Shown: one piece after another, positions 42,384-52,169 of the stretch
How the letters are laid out: each line of letters begins with the position of its first letter
Numbering within the stretch: position 1 is the first letter of the stretch
Source of the DNA: Sulfurospirillaceae bacterium
Lineage (GTDB): Bacteria; Campylobacterota; Campylobacteria; Campylobacterales; Sulfurospirillaceae
Assembly (NCBI GenBank): GCA_028692875.1
Contig: JAQUWL010000014.1
Location: 1-54,401, forward strand
Reading direction: 5' to 3'
Length of the DNA stretch: 54,401 nt
Program-made: the position numbers and the translations under genes
Notes under the pieces: model-generated
The model's database searches: none
What the model was told of the DNA's origin: nothing
What the model saw: the letters and a program-made list of their open reading frames with translations, nothing else

Positions 42384-42722
42384 TTAAATTTCATCTCTGG
42401 TTCTAGCAGCTTCTATCAAAACAATAGCCACAGAAAAACCATTTGCAACAACAGCACCTATAGATAAGGCGATAGCTGTTTCCAAATCTCCTTGGATTTG
42501 CAAAAACAAAAATGCTGGAACTAGATGCAAATCCGCAACTAGCGAACTTGCAAATAGCTCTGCGGATAAAATATTTTTAACTCCAATTTTCAAAAGAGTA
42601 GAGATAAGATTGATGCTAGCTGCCACAAAAAGAGCTATGCCATTGTGGTCGTATAAAAAACCCGCTGTAGTCGTTAGACTCATCAATGCAAAAAATACGA
42701 ATATTACCTTACTCCAATCCAT
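42384..42722 (-). CDS. Small conserved membrane protein (DUF6394-like)
   Basis: A 112-residue protein with three or four hydrophobic segments: VIFVFFALMSLTTTAGFLYD, IALFVAASINLISTLL, and FASSLVADLHLVPAFLFLQI followed by AIALSIGAVVANGFSVAIVL. I recognise it only as the small membrane gene found between leuS and secF in Campylobacterota. No catalytic motif is visible. It could assist SecDF or be unrelated. Confidence 0.8.
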   Translation of the reverse strand: MDWSKVIFVFFALMSLTTTAGFLYDHNGIALFVAASINLISTLLKIGVKNILSAELFASSLVADLHLVPAFLFLQIQGDLETAIALSIGAVVANGFSVAIVLIEAARTRDEI

Positions 42723-42736
42723 AATCTACCCCTTTT

Positions 42737-43708
42737 TTAAACTATACCTTTTTCATACATGGCACGCATTTTCTCTTTTTCGGCTTTGCTCTTCTCTTTT
42801 AACGCAATTTTGGCTTTATATTTTTCAACACTAAAACCAATCAACATTAAAAATGGTGCTGAAATAAAGATAGAACTATAAGTTCCAATGATAACGCCTA
42901 GTAGCATCGTGAAACTAAACCCATGAATAATCTCTCCTCCAAAAACATAGAGGGTTAAAACCACAAAGAAAACCAGTAATGAAGTAATAGTCGTACGAGA
43001 AAGTGTTTTAGAAACACAGATATTGATAATTTCTGAGAAATTCATATTTTTTGTCTCTTCAAGCTCTTCACGAATACGATCGAAAATAATGATGGTATCG
43101 TTAAGAGAATATCCAATCAAAGTTAAAACGGCTGCTAAAACATCAAGGCTAAATTCTATATCAAATACAATCACCGCCCCTAATGTAATAATAATATCGT
43201 GTGCTAAGGCAATGATGGAAGCAACTGCAAATTTCCACTCAAAACGAACCGCTACGTAAATTAAAATACCAATCATCGCCAAAATAGCAGATAAAATACC
43301 TTTTGAGCGTAATTCACTTCCTATTTTAGGTCCGACAATATCCACTTTGCGAATATCAAATGAGCCTGTGTTTTTTAATAAAGCACGAATTTGATCCCCA
43401 ACATCTTGTCCTACGTTTTCACTAACCATGGCAAATCGTATAACAACTTCTTCAGGTGAGCCAAATTCTGTAATCAATGCACCGGCAAACAACTTATCAC
43501 TGGCAATGCTTTCACGGATTTTATCTATCGGTGCTTTTGTGTCATATTTGATTTGAACAACGGTACCACCTGAAAAATCAACCCCATAACTAAAACCTTT
43601 TGTGAAAACAAGAATTAAAGAAACAAAAGCCAAACAAAACGTCGTTACAACAAATAGACGACTGTACTTCATAAAATTATAAATTTTATCTTTAGAAAAA
43701 AATTCCAC
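42737..43708 (-). CDS. secF: Protein export membrane protein SecF
   Basis: Part of the SecDF proton-driven accessory of the Sec translocon. The 323 residues contain six membrane segments, the periplasmic YGVDFSGGTVVQI, and the conserved ALAHDIIITLGAVIVF and GYSLNDTIIIFDRIREE. The start is GTG, overlapping the secD stop by one base (TAGTG), with GAGGAG upstream. Partner of secD and yajC in one operon. Confidence 0.97.
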   Translation of the reverse strand: MEFFSKDKIYNFMKYSRLFVVTTFCLAFVSLILVFTKGFSYGVDFSGGTVVQIKYDTKAPIDKIRESIASDKLFAGALITEFGSPEEVVIRFAMVSENVGQDVGDQIRALLKNTGSFDIRKVDIVGPKIGSELRSKGILSAILAMIGILIYVAVRFEWKFAVASIIALAHDIIITLGAVIVFDIEFSLDVLAAVLTLIGYSLNDTIIIFDRIREELEETKNMNFSEIINICVSKTLSRTTITSLLVFFVVLTLYVFGGEIIHGFSFTMLLGVIIGTYSSIFISAPFLMLIGFSVEKYKAKIALKEKSKAEKEKMRAMYEKGIV

Positions 43709-45291
43709 TACAAACTCCTCTTCTTAATGCCAAACCAAAAGGTAACTCTTTTACTTTTTTCAATAAAAGGCATTAAAAGTTCATACATTCCATGTGTTCC
43801 CAAAATGGCCGTTAACATCGAAATCAAGTTACCAATAATCATAGTAATTGCAAATCCTTTAATTGGTCCCGTCCCATAAGCATAGAGAATAACCGAGGAA
43901 ACAAGAAGAGTCAAATTACCATCAACTATCGCACTCATAGCATTTTCATAACCCTTTTCTACGGACTGCTTTATAGCTACGCCATGTCGTAAAAGCTCAC
44001 GGATACGTTCATTGATTATAACGTTTGCATCAACGGCCATGCCAAGGCTTAAAACAATACCTGCCATACCTGGCAAAGTTAGTGTTGCTCCAAAAAGTGC
44101 CATAATGGAAACAAGCAAAAATAAATTTACCAACAGTGCAATACCTGCAAATACTCCCGCCATACGATAATACAGTACCAAAAATCCAACAATAAGCACA
44201 AAGCCAGAAACAAGTGCAATCAAACTTGCTTGAATACTATCTGCTCCCAAAGATGGACCGACACTTCGTTTTTCAAGAAGTGTAACAGGAGCCAAAAGCG
44301 CACCACTTCGCAATGCAATAGCTACATCGTGAGCCTCTTTGATACTAAAACCACCGCTAATCTGACCGCTTCCACCGCCAATCCTCTCTCTAATTACTGG
44401 GTCTGAGTAGACTTTATTGTCCAAAACGATAGCCAAACGATTGCCTATATTTTTAGCTGTAAAATCTCCAAATATCTTAGCTCCGGCACTATTTAGCGTA
44501 AAGTTGATAACAGGTTGCTGCATCTGAGAAAAACCAACCTTTGCATCAACCAGCATACTGCCATCCAAAATAGGAATCTCTTTCAAAAGATGTTTTTTAC
44601 TCTCTTCTCTGGCATCAAAAACGATAACATCACCATACTCTGCAACCTCTTTAGGACTCATCGTAGAAGCTCTGTCTTTTCGTTTCTCATCAACCGCCAT
44701 CAACTGTAAATGAGCAGCTTTTGCTATAAGCTCTCTAGCTCTTTTTTCATCATCTTGAGATTTAACACCAGGAAGCTCAACCAATATCTTGTCTTTTCCT
44801 TGCCTTGCGACATTTGGCTCTGCTAGTCCAAATTGGTCTAGCCTATTGCGAATGGTCTCAACGGCTTGATTTATGGCGTACTCTTTTGTTGCCTCTTTTT
44901 CCGCATCACTCAAGGTAAGCGTATATTTTAGCTTCTCTTTTTGAACTACCAAACCAGGAATTTTTCCCAACATTTCGTTTAGTTTTTTCTCTTCATCGCC
45001 ATCGAGTAGCGTCAAAGTTACCTCATTTTCCAATATTTTCAGATCATCAATAACAACATCTTCACTTTCACCGAAAAATTTGACGCTAGAAGCGATTGAT
45101 TTGATTTTGGATTTGATAGCTTCATCGGTTTTAACGCCCAAAAGCATATGCAAACCGCCCTGAAGATCAAGTCCGAGAGATATTTTTGCACCTTTTTCAC
45201 TCTGAAGAAGTGTAGGCATAGACATACCTACACCAAAAACAATGGCTATAAAAAAGATAACTAAACGGTAATTTAGACCGTTACTACTCAT
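43708..45291 (-). CDS. secD: Protein export membrane protein SecD
   Basis: The 527 residues have an N-terminal helix, a large periplasmic domain (LGLDLQGGLHMLLGV, RNRLDQFGLAEP), and six membrane helices with GMAVDANVIINERIREEL-like sequence (GMAVDANVIINERIREL), the conserved Asp of the proton path. It overlaps yajC by 8 bp. Confidence 0.97.
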   Translation of the reverse strand: MSSNGLNYRLVIFFIAIVFGVGMSMPTLLQSEKGAKISLGLDLQGGLHMLLGVKTDEAIKSKIKSIASSVKFFGESEDVVIDDLKILENEVTLTLLDGDEEKKLNEMLGKIPGLVVQKEKLKYTLTLSDAEKEATKEYAINQAVETIRNRLDQFGLAEPNVARQGKDKILVELPGVKSQDDEKRARELIAKAAHLQLMAVDEKRKDRASTMSPKEVAEYGDVIVFDAREESKKHLLKEIPILDGSMLVDAKVGFSQMQQPVINFTLNSAGAKIFGDFTAKNIGNRLAIVLDNKVYSDPVIRERIGGGSGQISGGFSIKEAHDVAIALRSGALLAPVTLLEKRSVGPSLGADSIQASLIALVSGFVLIVGFLVLYYRMAGVFAGIALLVNLFLLVSIMALFGATLTLPGMAGIVLSLGMAVDANVIINERIRELLRHGVAIKQSVEKGYENAMSAIVDGNLTLLVSSVILYAYGTGPIKGFAITMIIGNLISMLTAILGTHGMYELLMPFIEKSKRVTFWFGIKKRSL

Positions 45292-45556
45292 CTATTTTCT
45301 TTGCTATATAGTCTCTAGAAACCTTAATGATCACTTCCTCATTAAGCTTAACTTTGATAAAATCATCCTCAGGCTTTACCACTTCACAGATGATACCACC
45401 ATTGGTAATAACCTTGTCGCCTTTTTTCAAAGCGGCAATCATCTCTTTGTGCGATTTAGCCTGTTTTTGTTGAGGTCTGATGACCAAAAAGTAAAAAATA
45501 GCAAAAAGAACAATAAGTGGAAGCAAAGAAGCAAATACATTTCCATCGGCCTGCAT
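45284..45556 (-). CDS. yajC: Sec translocon accessory protein YajC
   Basis: A 90-residue protein with one N-terminal membrane helix (LLPLIVLFAIFYFLVIRPQQKQ), the family signature RPQQK, and a soluble tail with ALKKGDKVITNGGII. AAAGGATT precedes the ATG. It is the first gene of the minus-strand sec cluster and is divergent from lnt with a 26-bp gap. Confidence 0.96.
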   Translation of the reverse strand: MQADGNVFASLLPLIVLFAIFYFLVIRPQQKQAKSHKEMIAALKKGDKVITNGGIICEVVKPEDDFIKVKLNEEVIIKVSRDYIAKKIDE

Positions 45557-45582
45557 GTCAATCCTTTAATAAAAAATTTTTA

Positions 45583-46797
45583 ATGGATTATTCTAACACT
45601 TTAAATATAATAAAAGCCTTTTTTATAGCCCTTTGCTTGTGCTCTTCGTTCTATTTAGGCTATTTTTCGATTCATAGCACAATACTTAATTCGATCCTAG
45701 CCCTTATAGGTTTTTCTCTTTTGCTGGGTGCCAACAAAGGAGTATATTTTTGGTTTGGTTTTTTTACAGGTGCTTTGTGGTTTTATTGGATTAGTTTTAG
45801 CTTTATCTACTATGATTTAGCATATCTTATGCCTTTGATTGTCATAGGTATTGCTCTTTTTTACGGAGTTGTTTTTGGGCTTATTGGATGTTTTTCGCCA
45901 TCTCCTTTTTGGCAAGCTTTTTTTCTGTTTTTACTAACCTTTTTTGAACCATTTGGCTTTAATTGGCTCAAGCTTGAGTTGCCACTTGTGGAGAGCTATT
46001 TTGGAACTGAACATTGGCAATTTGCACTATTTTTATTTGGTATTGCACTATTAAAGTTAGAGCATAAAAAAATCTTTATCCTAGGCATAATACCTCTATT
46101 TTGCTCTGTATCGTGGACGCAAAATATTTATCAAAAACCCGACATAGATGTATATTTTCCAAACACAAACGTATCGCAAAAAGAGATTTGGAGTAAAGCT
46201 CATCAACAAAAAATCATATCCGAAAATTTTAAACATATTGAAGATGCTATTGAGGCTAAAAAAGAGTTGATTATTTTGCCAGAGAGTGCTTTTCCACTCT
46301 ACTTAAACCTAGAGCAACAACTACTAAATAGACTAAAAGAGTACTCAAAGCAAATCACTATCGTTGCAGGCTCGCTCACATACGAAAATAAAAATATGTA
46401 CAACTCCTCTTATCTTATCCAAAATACAAATGTTGAAATAGCCCACAAAGTGCTTCTGGTTCCTTTTGGCGAAGAGGTGCCTTTCCCAGAATTTTTAACA
46501 AAAATCATAAACGACATTTTTTTCAATGGTGCAAAAGACTATATCAGGGCAACAAAGCCTACTGATTTTAGGATTAAAGATATCATATTTAGAAATGCCA
46601 TCTGTTTTGAAGCGACCAAAGATAGGCTTTACGAGGGCAATCCATCTTACATGATAGCCATCAGCAACAACGGTTGGTTTAAGCCTTCTATCGAGCAGAC
46701 ATTGCAAAATAGACTTTTAAAGCTTTACGCCAAACGGTACAATACTGTGATTTTTCATAGTGCCAACAGTGGCATTAGCGGAGTCATTTTACCTTAA
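45583..46797 (+). CDS. lnt: Apolipoprotein N-acyltransferase
   Basis: It adds the third acyl chain to lipoproteins at the periplasmic side of the inner membrane. From the ATG at 45583 it has 404 residues: N-terminal membrane helices (about 10-180), then a nitrilase-like domain with Glu in ILPESAFPLYL, Lys region, and the catalytic Cys in RNAICFEATK. It is shorter than the E. coli protein (about 510), as usual for Campylobacterota. No strong ribosome site precedes the ATG. It is divergent from yajC, as I recall for C. jejuni. Confidence 0.92.
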   Translation: MDYSNTLNIIKAFFIALCLCSSFYLGYFSIHSTILNSILALIGFSLLLGANKGVYFWFGFFTGALWFYWISFSFIYYDLAYLMPLIVIGIALFYGVVFGLIGCFSPSPFWQAFFLFLLTFFEPFGFNWLKLELPLVESYFGTEHWQFALFLFGIALLKLEHKKIFILGIIPLFCSVSWTQNIYQKPDIDVYFPNTNVSQKEIWSKAHQQKIISENFKHIEDAIEAKKELIILPESAFPLYLNLEQQLLNRLKEYSKQITIVAGSLTYENKNMYNSSYLIQNTNVEIAHKVLLVPFGEEVPFPEFLTKIINDIFFNGAKDYIRATKPTDFRIKDIIFRNAICFEATKDRLYEGNPSYMIAISNNGWFKPSIEQTLQNRLLKLYAKRYNTVIFHSANSGISGVILP

Positions 46798-46827
46798 AGA
46801 GGAAGTGAAAAATTTCAACTTCCTCTT
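46797..46827. terminator. Bidirectional terminator between lnt and metK
   Basis: AAGAGGAAGT (46797-46806) and ACTTCCTCTT (46818-46827) form a perfect 10-bp stem, with a further GAAA/TTTC pairing inside after one bulged base. Both convergent genes end at it. Confidence 0.85.
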
Positions 46828-46836
46828 GCATGTAAG

Positions 46837-48051
46837 TTATTTTTTTAGTGCTTCAAAAAGCTCTAGTGAGTCGAGTTTTTCCCACGGATAGTCGCTCTGA
46901 CCAACTTGTCCACGAGCAGCAACATCAGCGTACAAAAATGTCTCAGAGCTAGGCTTGTCGAGGTTAAATTTGTTCGTAATCCACTTAGGCGTTAAGCTAA
47001 AAGATTTGATAACAAACTCTGAAAGCTCATCATCTCCAATACTCGTAAATGTACCAAATGTATCCACGGAAACAGAAACTGGTCTTGCAACACCGATGGC
47101 ATAAGAGAGTTGAACTGAACATTTTTTTGCCCAACCTGCTGCTACGATATGTTTTGCGATCCAGCGACCAGCATAAAGTCCGCTTCTATCTACCTTGGTA
47201 TAATCTTTTGAGCTTTGCGCACCGCCACCGATAGGAGCGTATCCTCCAAAACTATCTACGATAAGTTTGCGTCCTGTCAAGCCACTGTCATGAAGTGAGC
47301 TATGATTTACATAACGACCTGTTGGGTTGATATGGATAATGGTATCTTTTGGATCATAAAGCTCTGTTGGAAGACCCGTATCGTCAATCAGCCCCTTAAT
47401 AAGCTCTCGAACCTCATCAATCTTCATATCTTCAACAGATGGAGCTGATACTACGATAGTATGGATTTTTTGAGGTTTGCACTCTTCAAAATTTTGCTTC
47501 GTACCATAATCAATCGTAACTTGTGTTTTAATATCTACTCCTAGCTTATGGTTGTGAGTCAATGCGTAGTTATAAACTTTATCGCACAACATTCTTGCAT
47601 AAGTTATCGCTGCTGGCATAAAATCAGCTGTTTCGCTAGATGCAAATCCAAACATAATGCCTTGGTCGCCTGCACCAATTTCTCCATCTTCTTGGTCTAC
47701 GCCTTGATTTATATCAGACGACTGGTGGTTAAGTAAGACTTGTACTTCAACCTCATCAGGATACAAACACTGTTTTTTAGTAAAAGCGGATTTGCCATCA
47801 TAGCCTATCTTAATCAGTGCATCTTTGACGATTTTGACATAATCTTTTTTTGACATATCAGCACTCGTAGTAACCTCTCCACCGATGATAACATGTTTAC
47901 CTGCGACAAAAACCTCACTCGCAACACGAGAGTTTTTATCTGCAATCAAAAGCGTATCAACGATACTGTCTGCGATTATATCGGCACATTTGTCTGGATG
48001 CCCTGGGCTTACAACTTCACTTGTAAATAAGTAGTGTGTCTTGTTTTGCAT
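46837..48051 (-). CDS. metK: S-adenosylmethionine synthetase
   Basis: It makes S-adenosylmethionine from ATP and methionine. From the ATG at 48051 it has 404 residues: SPGHPDKCADIIADSIVD, GAGDQGIMFGFA, and the phosphate loop GGGAQSSKDYTKVDRSG, which differs from the usual GGGAFSGKDxTKVDRSA. The start is set by homology; an ORF extending upstream would encode a Lys-rich non-family stretch that overlaps the repeats in the leader. A GGA lies about 9 bases before. Confidence 0.95.
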   Translation of the reverse strand: MQNKTHYLFTSEVVSPGHPDKCADIIADSIVDTLLIADKNSRVASEVFVAGKHVIIGGEVTTSADMSKKDYVKIVKDALIKIGYDGKSAFTKKQCLYPDEVEVQVLLNHQSSDINQGVDQEDGEIGAGDQGIMFGFASSETADFMPAAITYARMLCDKVYNYALTHNHKLGVDIKTQVTIDYGTKQNFEECKPQKIHTIVVSAPSVEDMKIDEVRELIKGLIDDTGLPTELYDPKDTIIHINPTGRYVNHSSLHDSGLTGRKLIVDSFGGYAPIGGGAQSSKDYTKVDRSGLYAGRWIAKHIVAAGWAKKCSVQLSYAIGVARPVSVSVDTFGTFTSIGDDELSEFVIKSFSLTPKWITNKFNLDKPSSETFLYADVAARGQVGQSDYPWEKLDSLELFEALKK

Positions 48052-48055
48052 TTTT

Positions 48056-48141
48056 GTTTTCCATTTCTTTGTTTTCCCGCTTGCAAACACGCTTTTTAAG
48101 GCATAAAGTCTGCAAACCCGTTTTCCATCCTTTTGTTTTCC
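48056..48141 (-). repeat. Clustered short repeats in the metK leader
   Basis: On the minus strand the metK leader has four copies of GGAAAAC (at 48056, 48071, 48120, 48135, two pairs with 15-bp period) that flank two copies of GTTTGCA (48082-48088 and 48111-48117). The arrangement is symmetrical. The gap from metK to aat (48052-48306) otherwise shows nothing I can name, and no known SAM riboswitch pattern was recognised. Confidence 0.5.
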
Positions 48142-48306
48142 ATTTTTTAACAGAATGCTCACTTTAACAGTTTTGTGTTATGCTAAAGTATGTGTGAGAG
48201 TTAAAAATAAAATTTTAAAAGATCGAACCAGAACACATATCGTGCTCACCTCAAATTCAACAAGGTTGTATGGTACTACTTCTTTTCTAAAAAAAAGTTT
48301 ACAACA

Positions 48307-48990
48307 CTACCACAAAGCTACATGTAGCCCTTTTTTTAAGCTCACTTGTAAAGCCTCAATAAAATCCTCACGCTCCACAGAAACAGCTCCCAAAGAGCTA
48401 AGATGTTTAGTTGGCATTTGACAATCAATAAAATCTCCGCCGATGGATTGTATCTTTTCGCACAATCCCAAAAGTGCGACCTTTGAAGCATCTGTTTTTA
48501 GTGAAAACATCGACTCGCCACAAAAAACTCCGCCCAGATACAAACCATACAAACCACCTACCAAAATATCTTCCTCGTAACACTCAACGCTATGAGCCAA
48601 ACCCTTTACATGTAAAGAACAAAAAACATCTACAATCTCTTGATGTATCCACGTGCCTTGAGCTTTTCTTTTTGGGCTGTTCTGACAAAACGTAATAACA
48701 TCTTTAAAATTTTTATCAAAACAAAGAGTGTATTTTTTGATGTTTTTTTTAAGTGATTTGGATATTTTTATCTCAGCAGGATACAAAACAGCTCTAGGAT
48801 TTGGCGACCACCACAAGATAGGGTCGTTCTGGTTATACCACGGAAATATGCCTTGAAGATAAGCGTTTAAAACACGCTCCTCGCTCAAGCAACCACCCCA
48901 AGCCAACAAGCCTTTATCATCGGCTAAGAGAGGATTGGGGAAAGAGGTTTTATCATCAGTAAGTTTTGGAATAAAAACCTTATTTGCCAC
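48307..48990 (-). CDS. aat: Leucyl/phenylalanyl-tRNA-protein transferase
   Basis: It adds Leu or Phe to protein N-termini starting in Lys or Arg, marking them for ClpS-ClpAP. The 227 residues have FPNPLLADDKGLLAWGG, GIFPWYNQNDPILWWSPNPRAVL, GTWIHQEIVDVFCSLH, AHSVECYEEDILVGGLYGLYLGGVFCGESMFS and DCQMPTKHLSSLGA, all standard. The GTG start lies inside the clpA end (11-bp overlap). Next to clpA and clpS, this completes the N-degron pathway. Confidence 0.96.
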   Translation of the reverse strand: MANKVFIPKLTDDKTSFPNPLLADDKGLLAWGGCLSEERVLNAYLQGIFPWYNQNDPILWWSPNPRAVLYPAEIKISKSLKKNIKKYTLCFDKNFKDVITFCQNSPKRKAQGTWIHQEIVDVFCSLHVKGLAHSVECYEEDILVGGLYGLYLGGVFCGESMFSLKTDASKVALLGLCEKIQSIGGDFIDCQMPTKHLSSLGAVSVEREDFIEALQVSLKKGLHVALW

Positions 48991-51178
48991 TCACATACTC
49001 AAAGATTAATTTTTCTTTTTTAAATCCCAGCTTTAACTTTCCGCCATTTTTTAGCTTTCCAAAGAGTATCTCTTCGCTTAGTGGTGTTTTTACAAGCTCT
49101 TGAATAACTCTATGCATCGCTCTAGCACCCATCTCTTTACTGTACCCTTTGCTTGCCAAAAAGCGTTTCGCAGGCTCGCTCGCCTCAACAACAACACTCT
49201 TTTCAACAAGTTGCTCTTGAACCTCACGCAAAATCTTATCTACTACAAGCACTGCTATTTCTTGATTTAAATCGCTAAAATGGACTATCTCATCAAGTCT
49301 GTTTCTAAATTCTGGAGAGAAAAAGTCCTTAACAGCCTTATCTGTCTTTGAAGACTCATTTTTAGTAAAACCCATCATCGGTGCCTCTTTGGTGCCTAGA
49401 TTTGAGGTCATAATAATAATCACATTTCTAAAGTCTGTTTTCAAGCCATTATTGTCCGTTAAAACCGCATCATCAAAAATCTGCAACAAAATATTTATCA
49501 AATCTTGATGTGCTTTTTCAATCTCATCTAGCAACAAAACGCAATAAGGATGCTTTCGTATCGCCTCGGTTAGCTGACCGCCTTGCTCATAGCCAACATA
49601 ACCTGGAGGTGCACCTATAAGTCTGCTAACGGTATGTTTTTCCATATACTCACTCATATCGTATCGTTCAAAATGCACGCCCAACTCATAAGCTAACTGC
49701 TTTGCTACTTCTGTCTTACCCACACCTGTTGGTCCTGTAAACAAAAAGGAGCCTATCGGGGAGTGTGGATTGCCTAGTCCTGCGCGAGAGCGTTTGATAG
49801 CCTTGACAAGCGAAACAATAGCCTCATCTTGCCCAAAAACTTTGGTCTTAAGTCTTTGCTCTAACGTCGCCATCTGCTCAGCTTCACTTACGCCAACACT
49901 ACGAGATGGCATATTGGCAGTTTTTGCCAAAATCCCCTCCAAATCCTCAATCGTGACATTTTTTCTCTTCTTCTTAAGCAGATGAAAGGATGCACCAACC
50001 TCATCTATCAAATCAATAGCACTATCTGGCAAAAATTTGTCATTGATATATTTTTTAGCCAATTCTACAGAAGCTTTGAGAACTTCTTGAGTATACTTTA
50101 CGCCATGATGTTCTTCATATTTTGACTTTAACCCTTTGATGATTTCGTAGGAATCTTCGATATTTGGCTCTGAAATATCTATCTTTGCAAAACGTCTGCT
50201 AAGGGCTCTATCTTTTTCAAAAAAGTTTCTAAACTCACCATAAGTTGTTGCGCCGATACATTTGATATTTCCAGATGCCAAATGTGGTTTTAAAAGATTT
50301 GACAAATCCATTGACCCGCCACTAGTCGCACCTGCACCTACAATCGTATGAATCTCATCAATAAACAAAATAGCATTTTCTTTTGTCTCAAGCTCAGACA
50401 AAATATCTTTTAATCTTTTTTCAAAATCACCTCGATATTTTGTGCCAGAGAGCAAAGAGCCCATATCAAGAGCATAAAGCGAGGCATTTGCAAGTATCGC
50501 TGGAACTTTTTGCTCATAAATCGCTTTTGCCAAACCCTCTACGATAGCAGTTTTGCCAACACCTGGCTCGCCTACTAATATAGGATTGTTTTTCTTTCTG
50601 CGACACAAAACCTGCATCAACCTTAGGCTCTCTTGAGCTCTGCCGACAAGTGGGTCGATTTGCCCTTTTTTAGCCAAATCTATAAGGTCAATCGCATAAT
50701 TATCTAGTGCTCCGTCCTCTTTTTCTTTCTCTTCGCTTGATATTTCATGGGGCGATGTTATGGATGTAACCTCTTCTAGGATCATCAGCTTCTCAACCCC
50801 TTGTGCTTCCAAAAGCTCCACACAATACGCCTCTTTTTCTTCAAAAATAGAGATTAGCAAATCAAAAACACTTGCTTCGCTTTTTCCAGCACCCTTTGCA
50901 TGTACTATCATCGACTCAATAACTCTAGTCAAAGCAACCGTTTCAAACGGCTCATAATCATCTTTATCTGTCAAAATCTTAGTATTTAATTCAAAATAAC
51001 GATCAAGCTCCATTGATGTTGCCTCAATATCAACGCCACATTTTTTCAAAACATTTGCAACTTCTTCGTTGCCCAAAAGTGCGTAAAAAACGTGATCAAC
51101 AGTAATGTATTCGTGCTTGTATTTTCTAACAAACAAAATGGCATCGTTAAAAACATAATTCAAAGCTTGACTAACCAT
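48980..51178 (-). CDS. clpA: ATP-dependent Clp protease ATP-binding subunit ClpA
   Basis: The AAA+ unfoldase of ClpAP. The 732 residues have the Clp N domain, Walker [14 protein letters not shown] in the first ATPase and [13 protein letters not shown] in the second, Walker [10 protein letters not shown] and [12 protein letters not shown], and [10 protein letters not shown]. The ClpP-binding loop IGF/L-type may be in the tail of D2 ([13 protein letters not shown]). It is preceded by clpS with a 9-bp gap, and the aat start overlaps its 3' end. clpP is not in the window. Confidence 0.97.
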   Translation of the reverse strand: MVSQALNYVFNDAILFVRKYKHEYITVDHVFYALLGNEEVANVLKKCGVDIEATSMELDRYFELNTKILTDKDDYEPFETVALTRVIESMIVHAKGAGKSEASVFDLLISIFEEKEAYCVELLEAQGVEKLMILEEVTSITSPHEISSEEKEKEDGALDNYAIDLIDLAKKGQIDPLVGRAQESLRLMQVLCRRKKNNPILVGEPGVGKTAIVEGLAKAIYEQKVPAILANASLYALDMGSLLSGTKYRGDFEKRLKDILSELETKENAILFIDEIHTIVGAGATSGGSMDLSNLLKPHLASGNIKCIGATTYGEFRNFFEKDRALSRRFAKIDISEPNIEDSYEIIKGLKSKYEEHHGVKYTQEVLKASVELAKKYINDKFLPDSAIDLIDEVGASFHLLKKKRKNVTIEDLEGILAKTANMPSRSVGVSEAEQMATLEQRLKTKVFGQDEAIVSLVKAIKRSRAGLGNPHSPIGSFLFTGPTGVGKTEVAKQLAYELGVHFERYDMSEYMEKHTVSRLIGAPPGYVGYEQGGQLTEAIRKHPYCVLLLDEIEKAHQDLINILLQIFDDAVLTDNNGLKTDFRNVIIIMTSNLGTKEAPMMGFTKNESSKTDKAVKDFFSPEFRNRLDEIVHFSDLNQEIAVLVVDKILREVQEQLVEKSVVVEASEPAKRFLASKGYSKEMGARAMHRVIQELVKTPLSEEILFGKLKNGGKLKLGFKKEKLIFEYVSGK

Positions 51179-51187
51179 TTTTTATCC

Positions 51188-51490
51188 TCACTCCTCTTCC
51201 ATAATCGCTCTTAGCGGAAATTTTTCCTCTAATGCTTTTTTTCTCACTTGTGCCATTTTCGTTTCAGCAATCTCTCTAACATAAACGCCACACACACCCT
51301 TACCACTTTGATGAACCGAATACATAATCCGTGTCGCATTCTCTAAATCGTGATGAAAGATTCCCATCAATACAGCTATCACAAACTCCATGCTTGTATA
51401 GTCATCGTTTAGCAATAAAACTTTATAAAGCCTAGGCGTTATGGCTTTTTTCTTTGTCTTTTCTTCAAGTGCCTGTTTTGCGTGTGCCAA
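51188..51490 (-). CDS. clpS: ClpS adaptor protein
   Basis: The adaptor that brings N-degron substrates to ClpAP, 100 residues. It has the binding-pocket motifs LLNDDYTSMEFVIAVLMGIF, HHDLENATRIMYSVHQSGKGVCGVY and the end AQVRKKALEEKFPLRAIMEEE. The start is TTG, with AAAGG about 6 bases upstream. It is transcribed with clpA and aat. Confidence 0.97.
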   Translation of the reverse strand: MAHAKQALEEKTKKKAITPRLYKVLLLNDDYTSMEFVIAVLMGIFHHDLENATRIMYSVHQSGKGVCGVYVREIAETKMAQVRKKALEEKFPLRAIMEEE

Positions 51491-51499
51491 AATCTACCT

Positions 51500-52102
51500 T
51501 TATTGAAGTTTTATCTTGTCAATATCATCTTCAATAATCTTCAAATCGACCTTGCCAATATAAAATTTATTGTTTGGATTGGAGCTGTATATGTCGGTCA
51601 CTGTTTGATATTTGCCGTTTTTTATAACCACTTTAAAAGGCACCTGCAACGTCTGCTTGTAGGCAATATCCTCCAAAATAGTATTTATAATCTTTGTGTT
51701 CTCTTTGGCATTGCTTATAAAATAGTAGGCATTATAACGAGATGAAAAGTTTTCCACGACATACTCATCGCTTACCTCTTCAAAATAGTTAAGTCCTAAA
51801 ACAAAAATATCATTAGCATTTTGAAGCTGATAGTCCATCAATGCGGGTGCTTCATCTTGACATGTAGTGCAAAAAGTGCCGAAAATATCGACCAAAATAA
51901 TCTTGCCCTCTTCTCCCTCAATAACAAAACCACCGTTTTTACGAAGTAGCGTAACCTTGCTTCCCGTAACGCTTTTTAACTCTATTTTGTCGCCATCTTT
52001 GTAAACTTCTTTTGCCAATGGCGTAGAACTTTGCTTTTCTCCACCACATGCAACGAAAAACAACGTTACCACCAAAATCAATAATGCTTTATAAAATCTC
52101 AT
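51500..52102 (-). CDS. TlpA-like thiol-disulfide lipoprotein
   Basis: A 200-residue periplasmic thioredoxin-fold lipoprotein. The N-terminus is a signal peptide with lipobox FVACGG. The active site is FGTFCTTCQDEAPAL (CxxC with TT between), and a cis-Pro lies in QVPFKVVIKNG. It may keep cytochrome or other thiols reduced, as TlpA/ResA proteins do; the partner is unknown. From memory a thioredoxin-like gene also sits before clpS in C. jejuni. Confidence 0.86.
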   Translation of the reverse strand: MRFYKALLILVVTLFFVACGGEKQSSTPLAKEVYKDGDKIELKSVTGSKVTLLRKNGGFVIEGEEGKIILVDIFGTFCTTCQDEAPALMDYQLQNANDIFVLGLNYFEEVSDEYVVENFSSRYNAYYFISNAKENTKIINTILEDIAYKQTLQVPFKVVIKNGKYQTVTDIYSSNPNNKFYIGKVDLKIIEDDIDKIKLQ

Positions 52103-52169
52103 TTAATTTATCCTTTTGCTTATTTGTATAGTTATTGTATCTTCAGATTATTAATAATTACTAAATTTT

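Noticed and set aside
48052-48162. N-terminal extension of MetK
   Set aside because: The extra 37 residues are Lys-rich, unlike the family, and derive from the repeated leader sequence.
48052-48306. SAM riboswitch upstream of metK
   Set aside because: No known SAM aptamer core was recognised and there is no terminator hairpin; only short repeats are seen.
48155-48421. Plus-strand open frame across the metK-aat gap
   Set aside because: It overlaps the aat end antisense, has no convincing ribosome site and no recognisable sequence.
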